A DNA stretch of 64,000 bases. It comes from Acinetobacter indicus CIP 110367. GTDB taxonomy: Bacteria; Pseudomonadota; Gammaproteobacteria; Pseudomonadales; Moraxellaceae. The stretch lies in the NCBI RefSeq assembly GCF_000488255.1, contig NZ_KI530745.1, positions 124,001 to 188,000 of the forward strand. The letters run 5' to 3'. Position 1 is the stretch's first letter; every line of letters starts with the position of its first letter. Below, piece by piece: positions 16,661-25,320 of the stretch. Below the pieces are notes generated by a model. It ran no database searches, was not told the origin of the DNA, and worked only from the letters and a program-made list of their open reading frames with translations. The position numbers were made by a program, and so were the translations under genes.

Positions 16661-17464
16661 ATGGCCAAGCAGGATTTAACAGGAAAAGTGGTGTGGATTA
16701 CCGGGGCATCTTCCGGATTGGGCAAAGCCTTGGCCAAAGAATGTGCCTTGCAAGGTGCCGACGTCATTCTGACCGCACGCCGTTATGAAGAACTGGAAAA
16801 GGTGCGCGTGACTTTACTGAACCCGGAACGTCATGTGTCAGTTTGTGCCGATATTACCGATGAATCACAGGTACGGCATGCTTATGCGCAGGTGTTAGCG
16901 GCCAAAGGCCGGATAGACTGGCTGATTAACAATGCCGGTCTTAGCCAGCGCGCGCTGATTCAGGACACCACCATGCAGACAGAACGTGCCATTATGGAAG
17001 TCGATTATTTCTCGCAGGTGTTCCTGACCAAAACCGTGTTACCGACCTTTATTGCCCAGAAATCGGGACGGATTGCATTTGTCTCTAGTGTCGCCGGTTT
17101 GCTCGGCACCCAGTATCGTGCCTCTTATTCGGCGGCCAAAGCCGCAATTCATATGTGGGCCAACAGTTTGCGTGCGGAAGTGGCGCAAGATGGCGTCGAG
17201 GTTTCGGTAATTTTCCCGGGCTTTGTCAAAACCAATGTATCTTTTAATGCCTTAAATGGCGAAGGCAAACCGCAGGGCCATCAGGATGAAGCGATTGAAA
17301 ACGGTCTGGAGCCGGACCTGTTTGCCCAGAGCACGGTCAGTGCCTTGCTGGCGGGTGAGGAATATATTGTGGTCGGTGGCGCCAAGGAAAAACTGGGGGT
17401 TTGGGTGTCGCGTCTGTCGCCAAGTACGCTGTATAAAATGATCCGTAAAATGAAGGTGAAGTAA
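16661..17464 (+). CDS. SDR family NAD(P)-dependent oxidoreductase
   Basis: 267 residues with the classical short-chain dehydrogenase features: nucleotide-binding TGASSGLGKALA near the N-terminus, NNAG in WLINNAGLS, a catalytic serine in VSSVAGLLG, and the YSAAKAA active-site Tyr/Lys. The C-terminus ends in basic MIRKMKVK. Substrate unknown; the pattern resembles DHRS7-like SDRs. AGAGGGA precedes the ATG. Likely co-transcribed with the hypothetical gene upstream. Confidence 0.85.
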   Translation: MAKQDLTGKVVWITGASSGLGKALAKECALQGADVILTARRYEELEKVRVTLLNPERHVSVCADITDESQVRHAYAQVLAAKGRIDWLINNAGLSQRALIQDTTMQTERAIMEVDYFSQVFLTKTVLPTFIAQKSGRIAFVSSVAGLLGTQYRASYSAAKAAIHMWANSLRAEVAQDGVEVSVIFPGFVKTNVSFNALNGEGKPQGHQDEAIENGLEPDLFAQSTVSALLAGEEYIVVGGAKEKLGVWVSRLSPSTLYKMIRKMKVK

Positions 17465-17511
17465 TACGTTCCAGAGCATTTGACGAGATGAAGACAGATC
17501 AGGCCATCAGC

Positions 17512-17946
17512 TTATTTCTTGATGGCCGTCCCATACGCAAACACTTCCACCATCCCACCTTGCATCCCCAGTTCGGTGGTGCTTAAACGCAGACCTAAAA
17601 TCTGGGTGGCGCCCATTTTCTCGGCTTCCAGCTTTAAGCGTACAATTGCTTCGCGGCGCGCACGTTCCACCACACTTTCATAACTGGTCAGGCGGCCACC
17701 GAGTAAATTCTGCACATTGGCAATTGCATATTTAAAGTAATCATGTGAAATCACCACATTGCTGCTGACCAGTTGGCCGGGTAGGTCAGTGCTTTTAAAG
17801 CGGCTGCTGTCGAGCTGGATATAGGCCAGTCGCTGTTCCTGTTCAGCCAGATATTGAAAATGCTTGCGTTCGTTATAACGGCCAAAACCAAAGCCAACGG
17901 CAAACAGGACCGCAAAAATCAGCAGCTGCAGGAGCAATCCATCCAT
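17512..17946 (-). CDS. YbjQ-like heavy-metal-binding-domain protein with membrane anchor
   Basis: 144 residues. One N-terminal membrane helix (LLLQLLIFAVLFAVGFGFG) is followed by a YbjQ/DUF74-type domain: VVISHDYFKYAIANVQNLLGGRLTSYE, then EKMGATQILGLRLSTTELG. It starts 3 bp after the related gene upstream, so they form a translationally linked pair. YbjQ proteins form pentamers of unknown function; the metal-binding label is a family name, and no metal ligand is obvious here. Confidence 0.7.
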   Translation of the reverse strand: MDGLLLQLLIFAVLFAVGFGFGRYNERKHFQYLAEQEQRLAYIQLDSSRFKSTDLPGQLVSSNVVISHDYFKYAIANVQNLLGGRLTSYESVVERARREAIVRLKLEAEKMGATQILGLRLSTTELGMQGGMVEVFAYGTAIKK

Positions 17947-17949
17947 GAC

Positions 17950-18306
17950 TTAGTCCTGCGCAGGGAAGGGATCAGGCAGTTTTGGCATGATTGGATCGAC
18001 AATCACCGCCGTGCCATAAACGAACAGTTCAGATGCACCCTGGGCAATGTTGGAAGTAGAAAAACGGATTCCGACAATCGCATTGGCCCCCATGCTGCGC
18101 GCTTTGTCGATCATCCGGTTCATGGCTTCCTGACGCGATTCTTCCAGCAGTTCGGTATAGGCTGTCAGCTCACCACCGACAATATTTTTCAATCCGGCCA
18201 GCAGGTCACGGCCGACATGCTTGCTGCGTACCGTGCTGCCATATACCACATCAATTTGCTGGCGAATGGTGTGTCCGGGTACAGATTCCAAATTACTCAG
18301 TAACAT
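17950..18306 (-). CDS. YbjQ family protein
   Basis: 118 residues, a cytoplasmic YbjQ/DUF74 domain alone: NLESVPGHTIRQQIDVVYG, GGELTAYTELLEESRQEA, RSMGANAIVGIRFSTSNI. The start at 18306 (MLLSNLESV) is chosen because family similarity begins there; a longer in-frame extension upstream has no support. The ribosome site is weak. It is a paralogue of the next gene downstream, which adds a membrane helix. Confidence 0.75.
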   Translation of the reverse strand: MLLSNLESVPGHTIRQQIDVVYGSTVRSKHVGRDLLAGLKNIVGGELTAYTELLEESRQEAMNRMIDKARSMGANAIVGIRFSTSNIAQGASELFVYGTAVIVDPIMPKLPDPFPAQD

Positions 18307-18608
18307 GTGATGACCAATAACAATAGATTGCTGATGAAGATAGAAAAACTGCGGGCAAAATGCAATCAAAACATCTCTTTTACAGTTTTATACGGGCAGA
18401 TGTGCATCCAGTCCTTTGGCGAGTCACTACAAGCAAAACAGGATTTCTTTGCTTTGCTCATCACTCTATCGAGCTACTTTTATTTAATGGATGATCCAGG
18501 CACATCATCAGGCAAAGAAAAAGCCAGTCAGCGCGAGGCTCACTGGCTTGATTATCAAGCGATAAGAATGAAATCACCCTGATGCTTGACGCTGCAACTC
18601 AGACAATC
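18307..18608. other. intergenic region with adeK terminator
   Basis: It holds the terminator at 18514-18549 and presumably the promoter of the YbjQ pair. A short plus-strand open frame across it looks like chance. Confidence 0.5.
18514..18549 (-). terminator. terminator of the adeIJK operon
   Basis: Stem AAGCCAGT/ACTGGCTT (18521-18528 with 18542-18549), followed on the minus strand by TTTTTC. Confidence 0.65.
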
Positions 18609-20066
18609 TTATTGCTGAGCAGCGCGGCGTTGTTCTGCCACAGACGGCTGCTGGGTCACTTGATCTGAAGTGTTGGCTTTCAGGCCGCCACCCAAGGTTT
18701 TGTACAGTTCCACCTGATTGTTCAGATTGGCCTGTTCCAGCAATAACAGCCCTTGCTCGGCTGCATAAGAGGCACGCTGTGCATCCAATACGGTCAGATA
18801 GCTGTCAATGCCGGCACGGAAACGGGCTTCCGACAGACGATAGGTGGTATTGGTGGCTTCCACCAGACGGCGCTGTGCGGCAATCCGGTCACCAATATTT
18901 TCACGCACTGCCAAGGCATCATTCACTTCACGGAAAGCGGTCTGAATCGACTTTTCATAATCTGACAGCGCAATCTGCTGATCGGTTTCTGAAATGCGGA
19001 TATTGGCCTGACGTGTGCCCCAGTCAAAGATTGGAATATCCAGACTTGGACCAATTGACCAGACAAAGTTACCTGATTTGAACAGGTCACTTAAATCGGC
19101 CGAGGCATAACCGGCGGAACCGGTCAGGCTGATGGTCGGGAACAGACGGGCACGCGCTGCGGCAATATTGGCACCTGCGGCAGACAGACGGTATTCTGCT
19201 GCACGGACATCGGGACGGTTTACCAGCAGATCACTTGGTAAGCCGGCACCAATTGCCGTATTGGAGGTAATGCGGGTAATGCGCTGTGCCGGCAGCAGAT
19301 TGGCCGGAACCGGTTGACCCACCAGCAGATTCAGCAGGTTTTGTGCCTGCGCCACCTGAGTCTTATAGTTAGCTACATCATTACGCGCGGTTTCGACTGA
19401 AATTTGCGCCTGACGTACCGGCAGTTCGCTGTCGATGCCAACGTCAAAACGTTTTTTGTTCAGGTTATACGATTCAAGCTGGGCCTTTAAAGTTTGCTCG
19501 GCCAGTTTCAGGTTGGCATTGGCAAAGGAATAGCTGAGCCAGGCCTGAGATACCTGACCAATCAGGGCAATTTGCGTGGCATCACGGGCGCTCTGGGTGG
19601 CCAGGAAATTATCCAGTGCATTGTCACGCAGGCTACGGACCCGACCCCAGAAATCCAGCTCATAGGCGGTGACCCCTAAACCTACGTTATAGGAGGTGCT
19701 TGGGCCACGACCCTGATTGCTCATGGTGTCCTGACGTAACACGCTGCCACTGGCGCCAATGGTCGGTAACTGGTTATTTTCAGTAATCTGATACTGTTGC
19801 TGGGCACGCTGGATGTTCAGCGCCGCAGTACGTAAATCACGGTTATTGGTCAAGGCCAGATCCAGCACCTGTAGCAGGCGCTGATCGGCAAAGAAATCTT
19901 TATAACCCTGTTCTGCAACAGAGCTTCCGGAAGCATTGCTATAGCTGCTCGGAATATTCGCCTGAGCAACCGGCTCTGGCCCGCGCATACTCTGACAGGC
20001 TGTCAAAGCAAGCGCAAGGGCAGAAACCGCAATACCACGGCCTGTAAGAGACCATAAGTTTTGCAT
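18609..20066 (-). CDS. adeK: AdeK outer-membrane factor of the AdeIJK efflux pump
   Basis: 485 residues, an OprM/TolC-type outer-membrane lipoprotein (lipobox LTAC within ALALALTACQS). The repeated efflux helices are visible (DLRTAALNIQRAQQQ; then RPDVRAAEYRLSAAGANIAAARARLFPTISL). It forms the exit duct of the tripartite pump. The ATG at 20066 overlaps the adeJ stop (TGATG). Last gene of the operon, followed by a terminator. Confidence 0.93.
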   Translation of the reverse strand: MQNLWSLTGRGIAVSALALALTACQSMRGPEPVAQANIPSSYSNASGSSVAEQGYKDFFADQRLLQVLDLALTNNRDLRTAALNIQRAQQQYQITENNQLPTIGASGSVLRQDTMSNQGRGPSTSYNVGLGVTAYELDFWGRVRSLRDNALDNFLATQSARDATQIALIGQVSQAWLSYSFANANLKLAEQTLKAQLESYNLNKKRFDVGIDSELPVRQAQISVETARNDVANYKTQVAQAQNLLNLLVGQPVPANLLPAQRITRITSNTAIGAGLPSDLLVNRPDVRAAEYRLSAAGANIAAARARLFPTISLTGSAGYASADLSDLFKSGNFVWSIGPSLDIPIFDWGTRQANIRISETDQQIALSDYEKSIQTAFREVNDALAVRENIGDRIAAQRRLVEATNTTYRLSEARFRAGIDSYLTVLDAQRASYAAEQGLLLLEQANLNNQVELYKTLGGGLKANTSDQVTQQPSVAEQRRAAQQ

Positions 20067-23000
20067 CACGATACATGCTCCTGATGATTTTGTTGTTTTG
20101 GTTTGTATTTAAAGATACTTCGAATCCACACGTAGAATACCGGGATAAAGAAGATACCCAACAAGGTCGAACTGATTACGCCGCCCAGAACACCATAACC
20201 GACCGAGTGCTGGCTACCTGCACCTGCACCTGAAGACAGGGCCAGCGGCAGTACACCAAAACCGAAGGCTAAAGTGGTCATGATAATTGGACGTAAACGC
20301 ATTTTTGCCGCATGTAAAGTGGCTTCAAACAGGTCTTCACCTTTTTCCTGCAACTCTTTGGCGAATTCGACAATCAGGATCGCGTTTTTCGCAGACAGAC
20401 CAATCACCGCAATAATCGCCACCTGGAAGTAGATGTTATTCGACAGGTTCGGGTTCTGGAACAGCACCATCCCGCTGAAGGTCAGGAACAGGGCACCGAC
20501 AATACCTAATGGTACGACCAGTAATACCGAGAACGGAATTGACCAGCTTTCATACAGCGCTGCCAGACACAGGAAGACGATTAACAGCGACAGGGCATAC
20601 AGGAATGGCGCCTGATCACCCGATTCACGTTCTTCCAGTGACAGACCGGTCCATTCATAGTCGAAACCTTGCAAGCCCATGTCTGGCAGCTTGGCAATAA
20701 TTTCTTCCATGGCCACCATCGCATCACCCGAGCTGACGCCAGGCGCTGGTGTACCCTGAATGTTCATGGAGGATACGCCGTTATAACGCTCTAAACGTGG
20801 TGAACCATAAGTCCATTCACCGGTTGCAAAGGCCGAGAATGGTACCATTTCGCCGCGGTTATTACGTACATACCATTGATCGAGGTCTTCCGGCATCATA
20901 CGTGAGCCTGCTTCACCCTGAACATAGACTTTCTTGACACGACCGCGGTCGATAAAGTCATTGATGTACGAACCACCCCAGGCCATGCCCATGGTGCTGT
21001 TAATTTCAGCAATACTCACGCCCAAGGCACCGGCCTGCGCATGGTCCACAATCACGCGGTACTGTGGTGTATCTTCCTGACCATTTGGACGAACCCCGGC
21101 CAGACGTGGATCTTTGGCTGCTTCACCTAAAATGATGTTACGTGCCATGGTCAGTTTTTCATGACCCTGACCGCTGGCATCTTTCAGCTGCAGGTTAAAG
21201 CCGGCACTCACACCCAGTTCAGGCATGGCAGGCAATTGCAGTGGCATGATGTAAGAGGCATCTTTAACAATCATGTTCAGTGCCATACCACGCTGGATAA
21301 TCGCACCGACCTGAGATTCTGGCGAAGTACGTTCTGACCAGTCTTTCAGTTTAATGAAGGCCAGACCTGCGTTTTGTCCAACCCCAGTGAAGGAGAAGCC
21401 GGCCACACTAAACACAGACTCGACATGCTCTTTCTCATTTTCCAGGAAGTAGTTGGTCATGGTGCTGACTACTTTGTCAGTCCGTTCCAGACTGGCATTT
21501 GGTGGCAATTGCACCAGTGTCATCACCACACCTTGGTCTTCATCCGGCAGGAATGAAGATGGCAGTTTCTGGAATAACAGCACAATCACAACCAGCACTG
21601 CACCGTAAATAATTCCGGAGAAAATCTTGCTGTGGGTCATACGGTTCACACCGCCCTGATATTTCACCGACAGCTTGTCAAAGCTGCGGTTAAACCAGCG
21701 GAAGAAACGCGCAAACAGACCGTTGCTTTCTGGCTTGTTCGGATCATGCTGTTTCAGCATGGTCGCACACAGGGCAGGGGTAAAGGTTAAGGCTACAATC
21801 AGCGACAGTACCATTGCCGTGACCAGGGTCACCGAGAACTGACGATAAATCACCCCGGTCGTACCACCGAAGAATGCCATTGGTACGAATACCGCAGACA
21901 GCACCGAGGTAATCCCGATTAACGCGCCAGAAATCTGTTTCATTGACTTTTCAGTGGCTGCCACAGGGTCGAGATGTTCTTCGACCATGACACGTTCCAC
22001 GTTTTCCACCACGACAATCGCGTCATCGACCAGCAAACCAATCGCCAGAACCATCGCAAACATGGTCAGGGTGTTAATCGAGAAGCCGAACATGTTGATG
22101 ACGGCAAAGGTCCCCAAGACCACCACCGGTACGGCCATGGTTGGAATAATAGTGGCGCGCCAGTTCTGCAGGAACAGGAACATCACCAGGAATACCAGAA
22201 TAATCGCTTCAATTAAGGTTTTAACAACACTCTTAATCGACAATTCAATAAATGGTGTGGTGTCAAAGGCCAGCTGATCGACCATCCCTTGCGGGTAGTT
22301 TGGACGTAACAGCTTTAAGCGCTCTTCAACGGCTTGGGCGGTATCCAGCGCGTTGGCACCAGTTGCCAGTTTAATCGCAACACCACCGGCAGGTTTGCCG
22401 TTGAATTTGGAATCAAACTGATAGTTGTCTGCACCGAGTTCTACACGAGCTACATCACCCAGACGCACCTGTGCACCTGAAGCAGTATTTTTCAGGAAGA
22501 TATTGCTGAACTGTTCTGGGGTTTGCAGCAGGCTTTGTGCCGTTACGGTTGCGTTGAGCACCTGACCTTCTATGGCGGGTGCACCACCTAACTGACCGAC
22601 AGCGACCTGGGCATTCTGGGTACGAATGGCTGTGGCAATATCACTTGGGGTGACTTGCAGGCTGGCCATTTTGGCTGGGTCCAGCCAGATGCGCATTGCA
22701 TAGGAACCACCAAACACCTGAACTTCACCGACCCCCGCCACACGGCTTAAGGGTTCAGAAATATTGGAGTTAACATAGTCTTTGATGTCATTTGCTGACA
22801 TGCTGCCATCAGGCGAATAGAAGGCCAGAACTTGCAGGAAGCTGGCGCCTGATTTGGTGACCCTCACCCCTTGACGCTGGACATCTTCCGGTAGCAGGGC
22901 AGTGGCAGACTGTAATTTGTTCTGTACCTGAACCTGGGCGATGTCAGGATCGACGCCTTGTTCAAAGTTCAGCGCAATAGATGCAGAACCGTTACCGGCA

Positions 23001-23245
23001 CTGTTCGATGAAATATAACGCAAGCCATCGAGACCATTCATCTGCTGTTCAATAATCTGGGTCACTGTGTTTTCAACTGTTTCAGCCGAAGCACCCGGAT
23101 AAGTCGCAGAAATGGTGACCGTTGGCGGCGCAATGGTCGGATACTGGGCAATGGGCATATTGGATAGGGTTAGAATACCCGCCAACATGATCACCAGTGC
23201 AATCACCCATGCAAAAATCGGGCGATGAATAAAAAATTGAGCCAT
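20066..23245 (-). CDS. adeJ: AdeJ RND efflux transporter
   Basis: 1059 residues, a hydrophobe/amphiphile efflux RND pump (AcrB/MexB type). It uses the proton gradient to expel many drugs and amphiphiles. It starts [16 protein letters not shown] and shows the proton-relay DD pair in [15 protein letters not shown], large periplasmic loops, and the second-half helices ([15 protein letters not shown]). Length and sequence match AdeJ of Acinetobacter, the intrinsic pump, better than AdeB. Ribosome site AGGGG before the ATG. Confidence 0.95.
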   Translation of the reverse strand: MAQFFIHRPIFAWVIALVIMLAGILTLSNMPIAQYPTIAPPTVTISATYPGASAETVENTVTQIIEQQMNGLDGLRYISSNSAGNGSASIALNFEQGVDPDIAQVQVQNKLQSATALLPEDVQRQGVRVTKSGASFLQVLAFYSPDGSMSANDIKDYVNSNISEPLSRVAGVGEVQVFGGSYAMRIWLDPAKMASLQVTPSDIATAIRTQNAQVAVGQLGGAPAIEGQVLNATVTAQSLLQTPEQFSNIFLKNTASGAQVRLGDVARVELGADNYQFDSKFNGKPAGGVAIKLATGANALDTAQAVEERLKLLRPNYPQGMVDQLAFDTTPFIELSIKSVVKTLIEAIILVFLVMFLFLQNWRATIIPTMAVPVVVLGTFAVINMFGFSINTLTMFAMVLAIGLLVDDAIVVVENVERVMVEEHLDPVAATEKSMKQISGALIGITSVLSAVFVPMAFFGGTTGVIYRQFSVTLVTAMVLSLIVALTFTPALCATMLKQHDPNKPESNGLFARFFRWFNRSFDKLSVKYQGGVNRMTHSKIFSGIIYGAVLVVIVLLFQKLPSSFLPDEDQGVVMTLVQLPPNASLERTDKVVSTMTNYFLENEKEHVESVFSVAGFSFTGVGQNAGLAFIKLKDWSERTSPESQVGAIIQRGMALNMIVKDASYIMPLQLPAMPELGVSAGFNLQLKDASGQGHEKLTMARNIILGEAAKDPRLAGVRPNGQEDTPQYRVIVDHAQAGALGVSIAEINSTMGMAWGGSYINDFIDRGRVKKVYVQGEAGSRMMPEDLDQWYVRNNRGEMVPFSAFATGEWTYGSPRLERYNGVSSMNIQGTPAPGVSSGDAMVAMEEIIAKLPDMGLQGFDYEWTGLSLEERESGDQAPFLYALSLLIVFLCLAALYESWSIPFSVLLVVPLGIVGALFLTFSGMVLFQNPNLSNNIYFQVAIIAVIGLSAKNAILIVEFAKELQEKGEDLFEATLHAAKMRLRPIIMTTLAFGFGVLPLALSSGAGAGSQHSVGYGVLGGVISSTLLGIFFIPVFYVWIRSIFKYKPKQQNHQEHVS

Positions 23246-23258
23246 TGAAGTCTACCCC

Positions 23259-24524
23259 TTATGTATTTGAAGTAGCTTTTTGTTCAGCCTGAGCATCCGC
23301 CTGATCTGCTGGTTGTTTTGCCTTATCTGATGCAGCAGGTTGCTGGGCACCTTGTGGCGCGGCAGCTTGCGGTTGATATGGTTTGGCTACCACTTTCTGT
23401 TCCGGCTTGACTTTGGCAATACCTTCTACAATAACTTTGTCACCGGTTTGCAGACCTTCAGTCACAATCCAGTCTTTGCCCTGAATGCCTGCAGTGGTTA
23501 CTGGACGTGCTTCAACCACACCTTTGGCATTGACCAGCATCGCCATGGCCTGACCGGTTGGGGTGCGGGTAATGGCAGCTTGCGGAATCAGCACGGCATT
23601 TGGAATTACCCCTTGCACAATTTGTGCAGTGGCAAACATGCCTGGCAATAACAGATGGTTTGGATTCGGGAATACTGCACGTAAAGTCACGGTACCCGTA
23701 TCCGGATTAACGCTGGCATCGGAGAATGCCAGACGGCCTTCAACCGGATAATAGCTGCCGTCTTCCAGTTTCAGTTTGACTGTGGTGTTGTTGCTGCTGT
23801 TTAAATCACCTTTGCTGAGTTGCTGGCGTAAACGTAGCAGTTCAGCACTTGACTGGTTGATATCCACATAAATCGGGTCCAGACGCTGAATCGTCACCAG
23901 CGGTTCCTGCTGGCTGGCAGTCACTAACGCACCTGCAGTCACGGTAGAACGGTTGGTCTGACCTGAAATTGGCGCACGTACGGTTGAGTAACCCAGGTTA
24001 ATTTCTGCATTGCGCAGTTCGGCACGGGTGGCCGCGACATCTGCTTCTGCCAGTTTCACCTGCGCCACAATGTCATCATATTCCTGTTTGGAAATGGCAT
24101 TGCTGCCCACCAATTGACGATAACGGCCTTCTTTGACACGTAAAACGTTCAGATTGGCCTGCTGACGTGCCAATGCTGCACGGGCGCTATCCACCGATGC
24201 ACGGTTGGTCCGTGAATCAATTTCATATAAGGCCTGACCTTCACGTACATAGCTGCCTTCGGTAAACAGACGTTTCTGCACCACACCGCTGGTTTGCGGG
24301 CGAACTTCAGAAATTTCAAAGGCAGTGGTACGGCCGGAAAGTTCAACAGACTGCTCGACACTTTGTGGCTGTACAACAATGACCCCAACTTCTGTTGGAG
24401 GCATTTGCTGCTGGGCTGCAGCTTGCTGCGCATCATTTGGATCTTTGCTACAACCCACAAGCGCGATGCTTGTGGCCAATGCGCAAGCAGTGAGGGCAGG
24501 GGCCCAAAGCTTTGCAGACATCAT
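23259..24524 (-). CDS. adeI: AdeI membrane fusion protein of the AdeIJK pump
   Basis: 421 residues. A lipoprotein signal (lipobox LVGC) is followed by the barrel-sandwich and hairpin domains (RPQTSGVVQKRLFTEGSYVREGQ; LAEADVAATRAELRNAEINLG; VRAPISGQTNRSTVTAGALV) of the AcrA family. The C-terminal 50 residues are Ala/Gln/Pro-rich. It bridges AdeJ and AdeK. It follows the PAP2 gene by 29 bp, so all four genes probably share one transcript. Confidence 0.94.
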   Translation of the reverse strand: MMSAKLWAPALTACALATSIALVGCSKDPNDAQQAAAQQQMPPTEVGVIVVQPQSVEQSVELSGRTTAFEISEVRPQTSGVVQKRLFTEGSYVREGQALYEIDSRTNRASVDSARAALARQQANLNVLRVKEGRYRQLVGSNAISKQEYDDIVAQVKLAEADVAATRAELRNAEINLGYSTVRAPISGQTNRSTVTAGALVTASQQEPLVTIQRLDPIYVDINQSSAELLRLRQQLSKGDLNSSNNTTVKLKLEDGSYYPVEGRLAFSDASVNPDTGTVTLRAVFPNPNHLLLPGMFATAQIVQGVIPNAVLIPQAAITRTPTGQAMAMLVNAKGVVEARPVTTAGIQGKDWIVTEGLQTGDKVIVEGIAKVKPEQKVVAKPYQPQAAAPQGAQQPAASDKAKQPADQADAQAEQKATSNT

Positions 24525-24553
24525 TCTTCCACCTCAATTAGATTTTTATCTAT

Positions 24554-25168
24554 CTAAAAATTATTCATTGGTTTGCGCTGGCTGTACTTGATCAAGATCA
24601 GATAGAGCAGCGTGATCCAGATAAAACTTATGCTCCAGCCTGACAGGACATCTGAGGGAAAATGTACGCCAAGATACACTCTTGAAATTCCCATCAGCAA
24701 CATCCACATAACAGCACATATTACAATGGCTTTATGTGCGGGATGTTGCATTGACACATAAATTGCAAGACAGCCCAGCGTTGCGGCATAAAAACTATGT
24801 GCGCTGGGAAATGAGGCACCATAGCTATTGACCAGATGATACATTTCTGGCGGGCGCTCTCTTGCAATCAGATACTTGAGTATCCAGGCAGTGGCAAAAC
24901 TCCCCATCAGTCCAATGCTGACCAGCACGATATTTGCATATTCCTTCTGCCTGGCCAGATACAGACACCAAAGACTGGATAAAAATAATACAAATGGCAT
25001 GCCACCAACGACAGATAATCCCGTCATTAGTGAATTCAACATCTCGTTACGGTGCTGGCTGAACCAGTCTACAATTGCCGAATCAAGGGCAGTGAGCGCT
25101 GGAACATAAAGCATTAACACGCTGAAAAAACACAACAAACCACCGAGATAAAGCAAAAAATTAGGCAT
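24554..25168 (-). CDS. PAP2 family phosphatase
   Basis: 204 residues, integral membrane. All three PAP2 signatures are present: KYLIARERPPE (KX6RP), SFPSAHSF (PSGH-like, with PSAH) and SRVYLGVHFPSDVLSGW (SRX5HX3D). Family members remove phosphate from phosphatidate, undecaprenyl pyrophosphate or similar lipids; the substrate here is unknown. It is the first gene of the likely PAP2-adeI-adeJ-adeK transcript, linking a lipid phosphatase to efflux expression. Confidence 0.88.
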   Translation of the reverse strand: MPNFLLYLGGLLCFFSVLMLYVPALTALDSAIVDWFSQHRNEMLNSLMTGLSVVGGMPFVLFLSSLWCLYLARQKEYANIVLVSIGLMGSFATAWILKYLIARERPPEMYHLVNSYGASFPSAHSFYAATLGCLAIYVSMQHPAHKAIVICAVMWMLLMGISRVYLGVHFPSDVLSGWSISFIWITLLYLILIKYSQRKPMNNF

Positions 25169-25220
25169 GCCGAAATCCTGGTTAGTTTAGCTGATCCGAG
25201 CGCAGTCCGGTAATGGATTA

Positions 25221-25242
25221 AAGTGTACTCGCCAGTACACTT
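25221..25242. promoter_or_regulatory. perfect palindromic operator upstream of PAP2-adeIJK
   Basis: AAGTGTACT-CGCC-AGTACACTT, 9-bp arms around a 4-bp centre. It starts about 12 bp downstream of the predicted -10, so it covers or abuts the transcription start. The form suits a TetR-family repressor. AdeN, a TetR regulator known to repress adeIJK, is the obvious candidate, but this is inference. Confidence 0.7.
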
Positions 25243-25253
25243 CATTTCAAGCC

Positions 25254-25282
25254 TGTATAAATTATGCTAATTTCTTTTTCAA
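25254..25282 (-). promoter_or_regulatory. promoter of PAP2-adeIJK
   Basis: Minus strand: TTGAAA (25277-25282), 17-bp spacer, TATACA (25254-25259). The start site would fall near 25247, next to the palindromic operator. Confidence 0.65.
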
Positions 25283-25320
25283 TTCTTTTTAACACATGAC
25301 AAAATAAATTAACAAATTCC

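Noticed and set aside
18307..18582. 91-residue plus-strand frame between the YbjQ pair and adeK
   Set aside because: It spans the adeK terminator, lacks a ribosome site and has no protein-like pattern.
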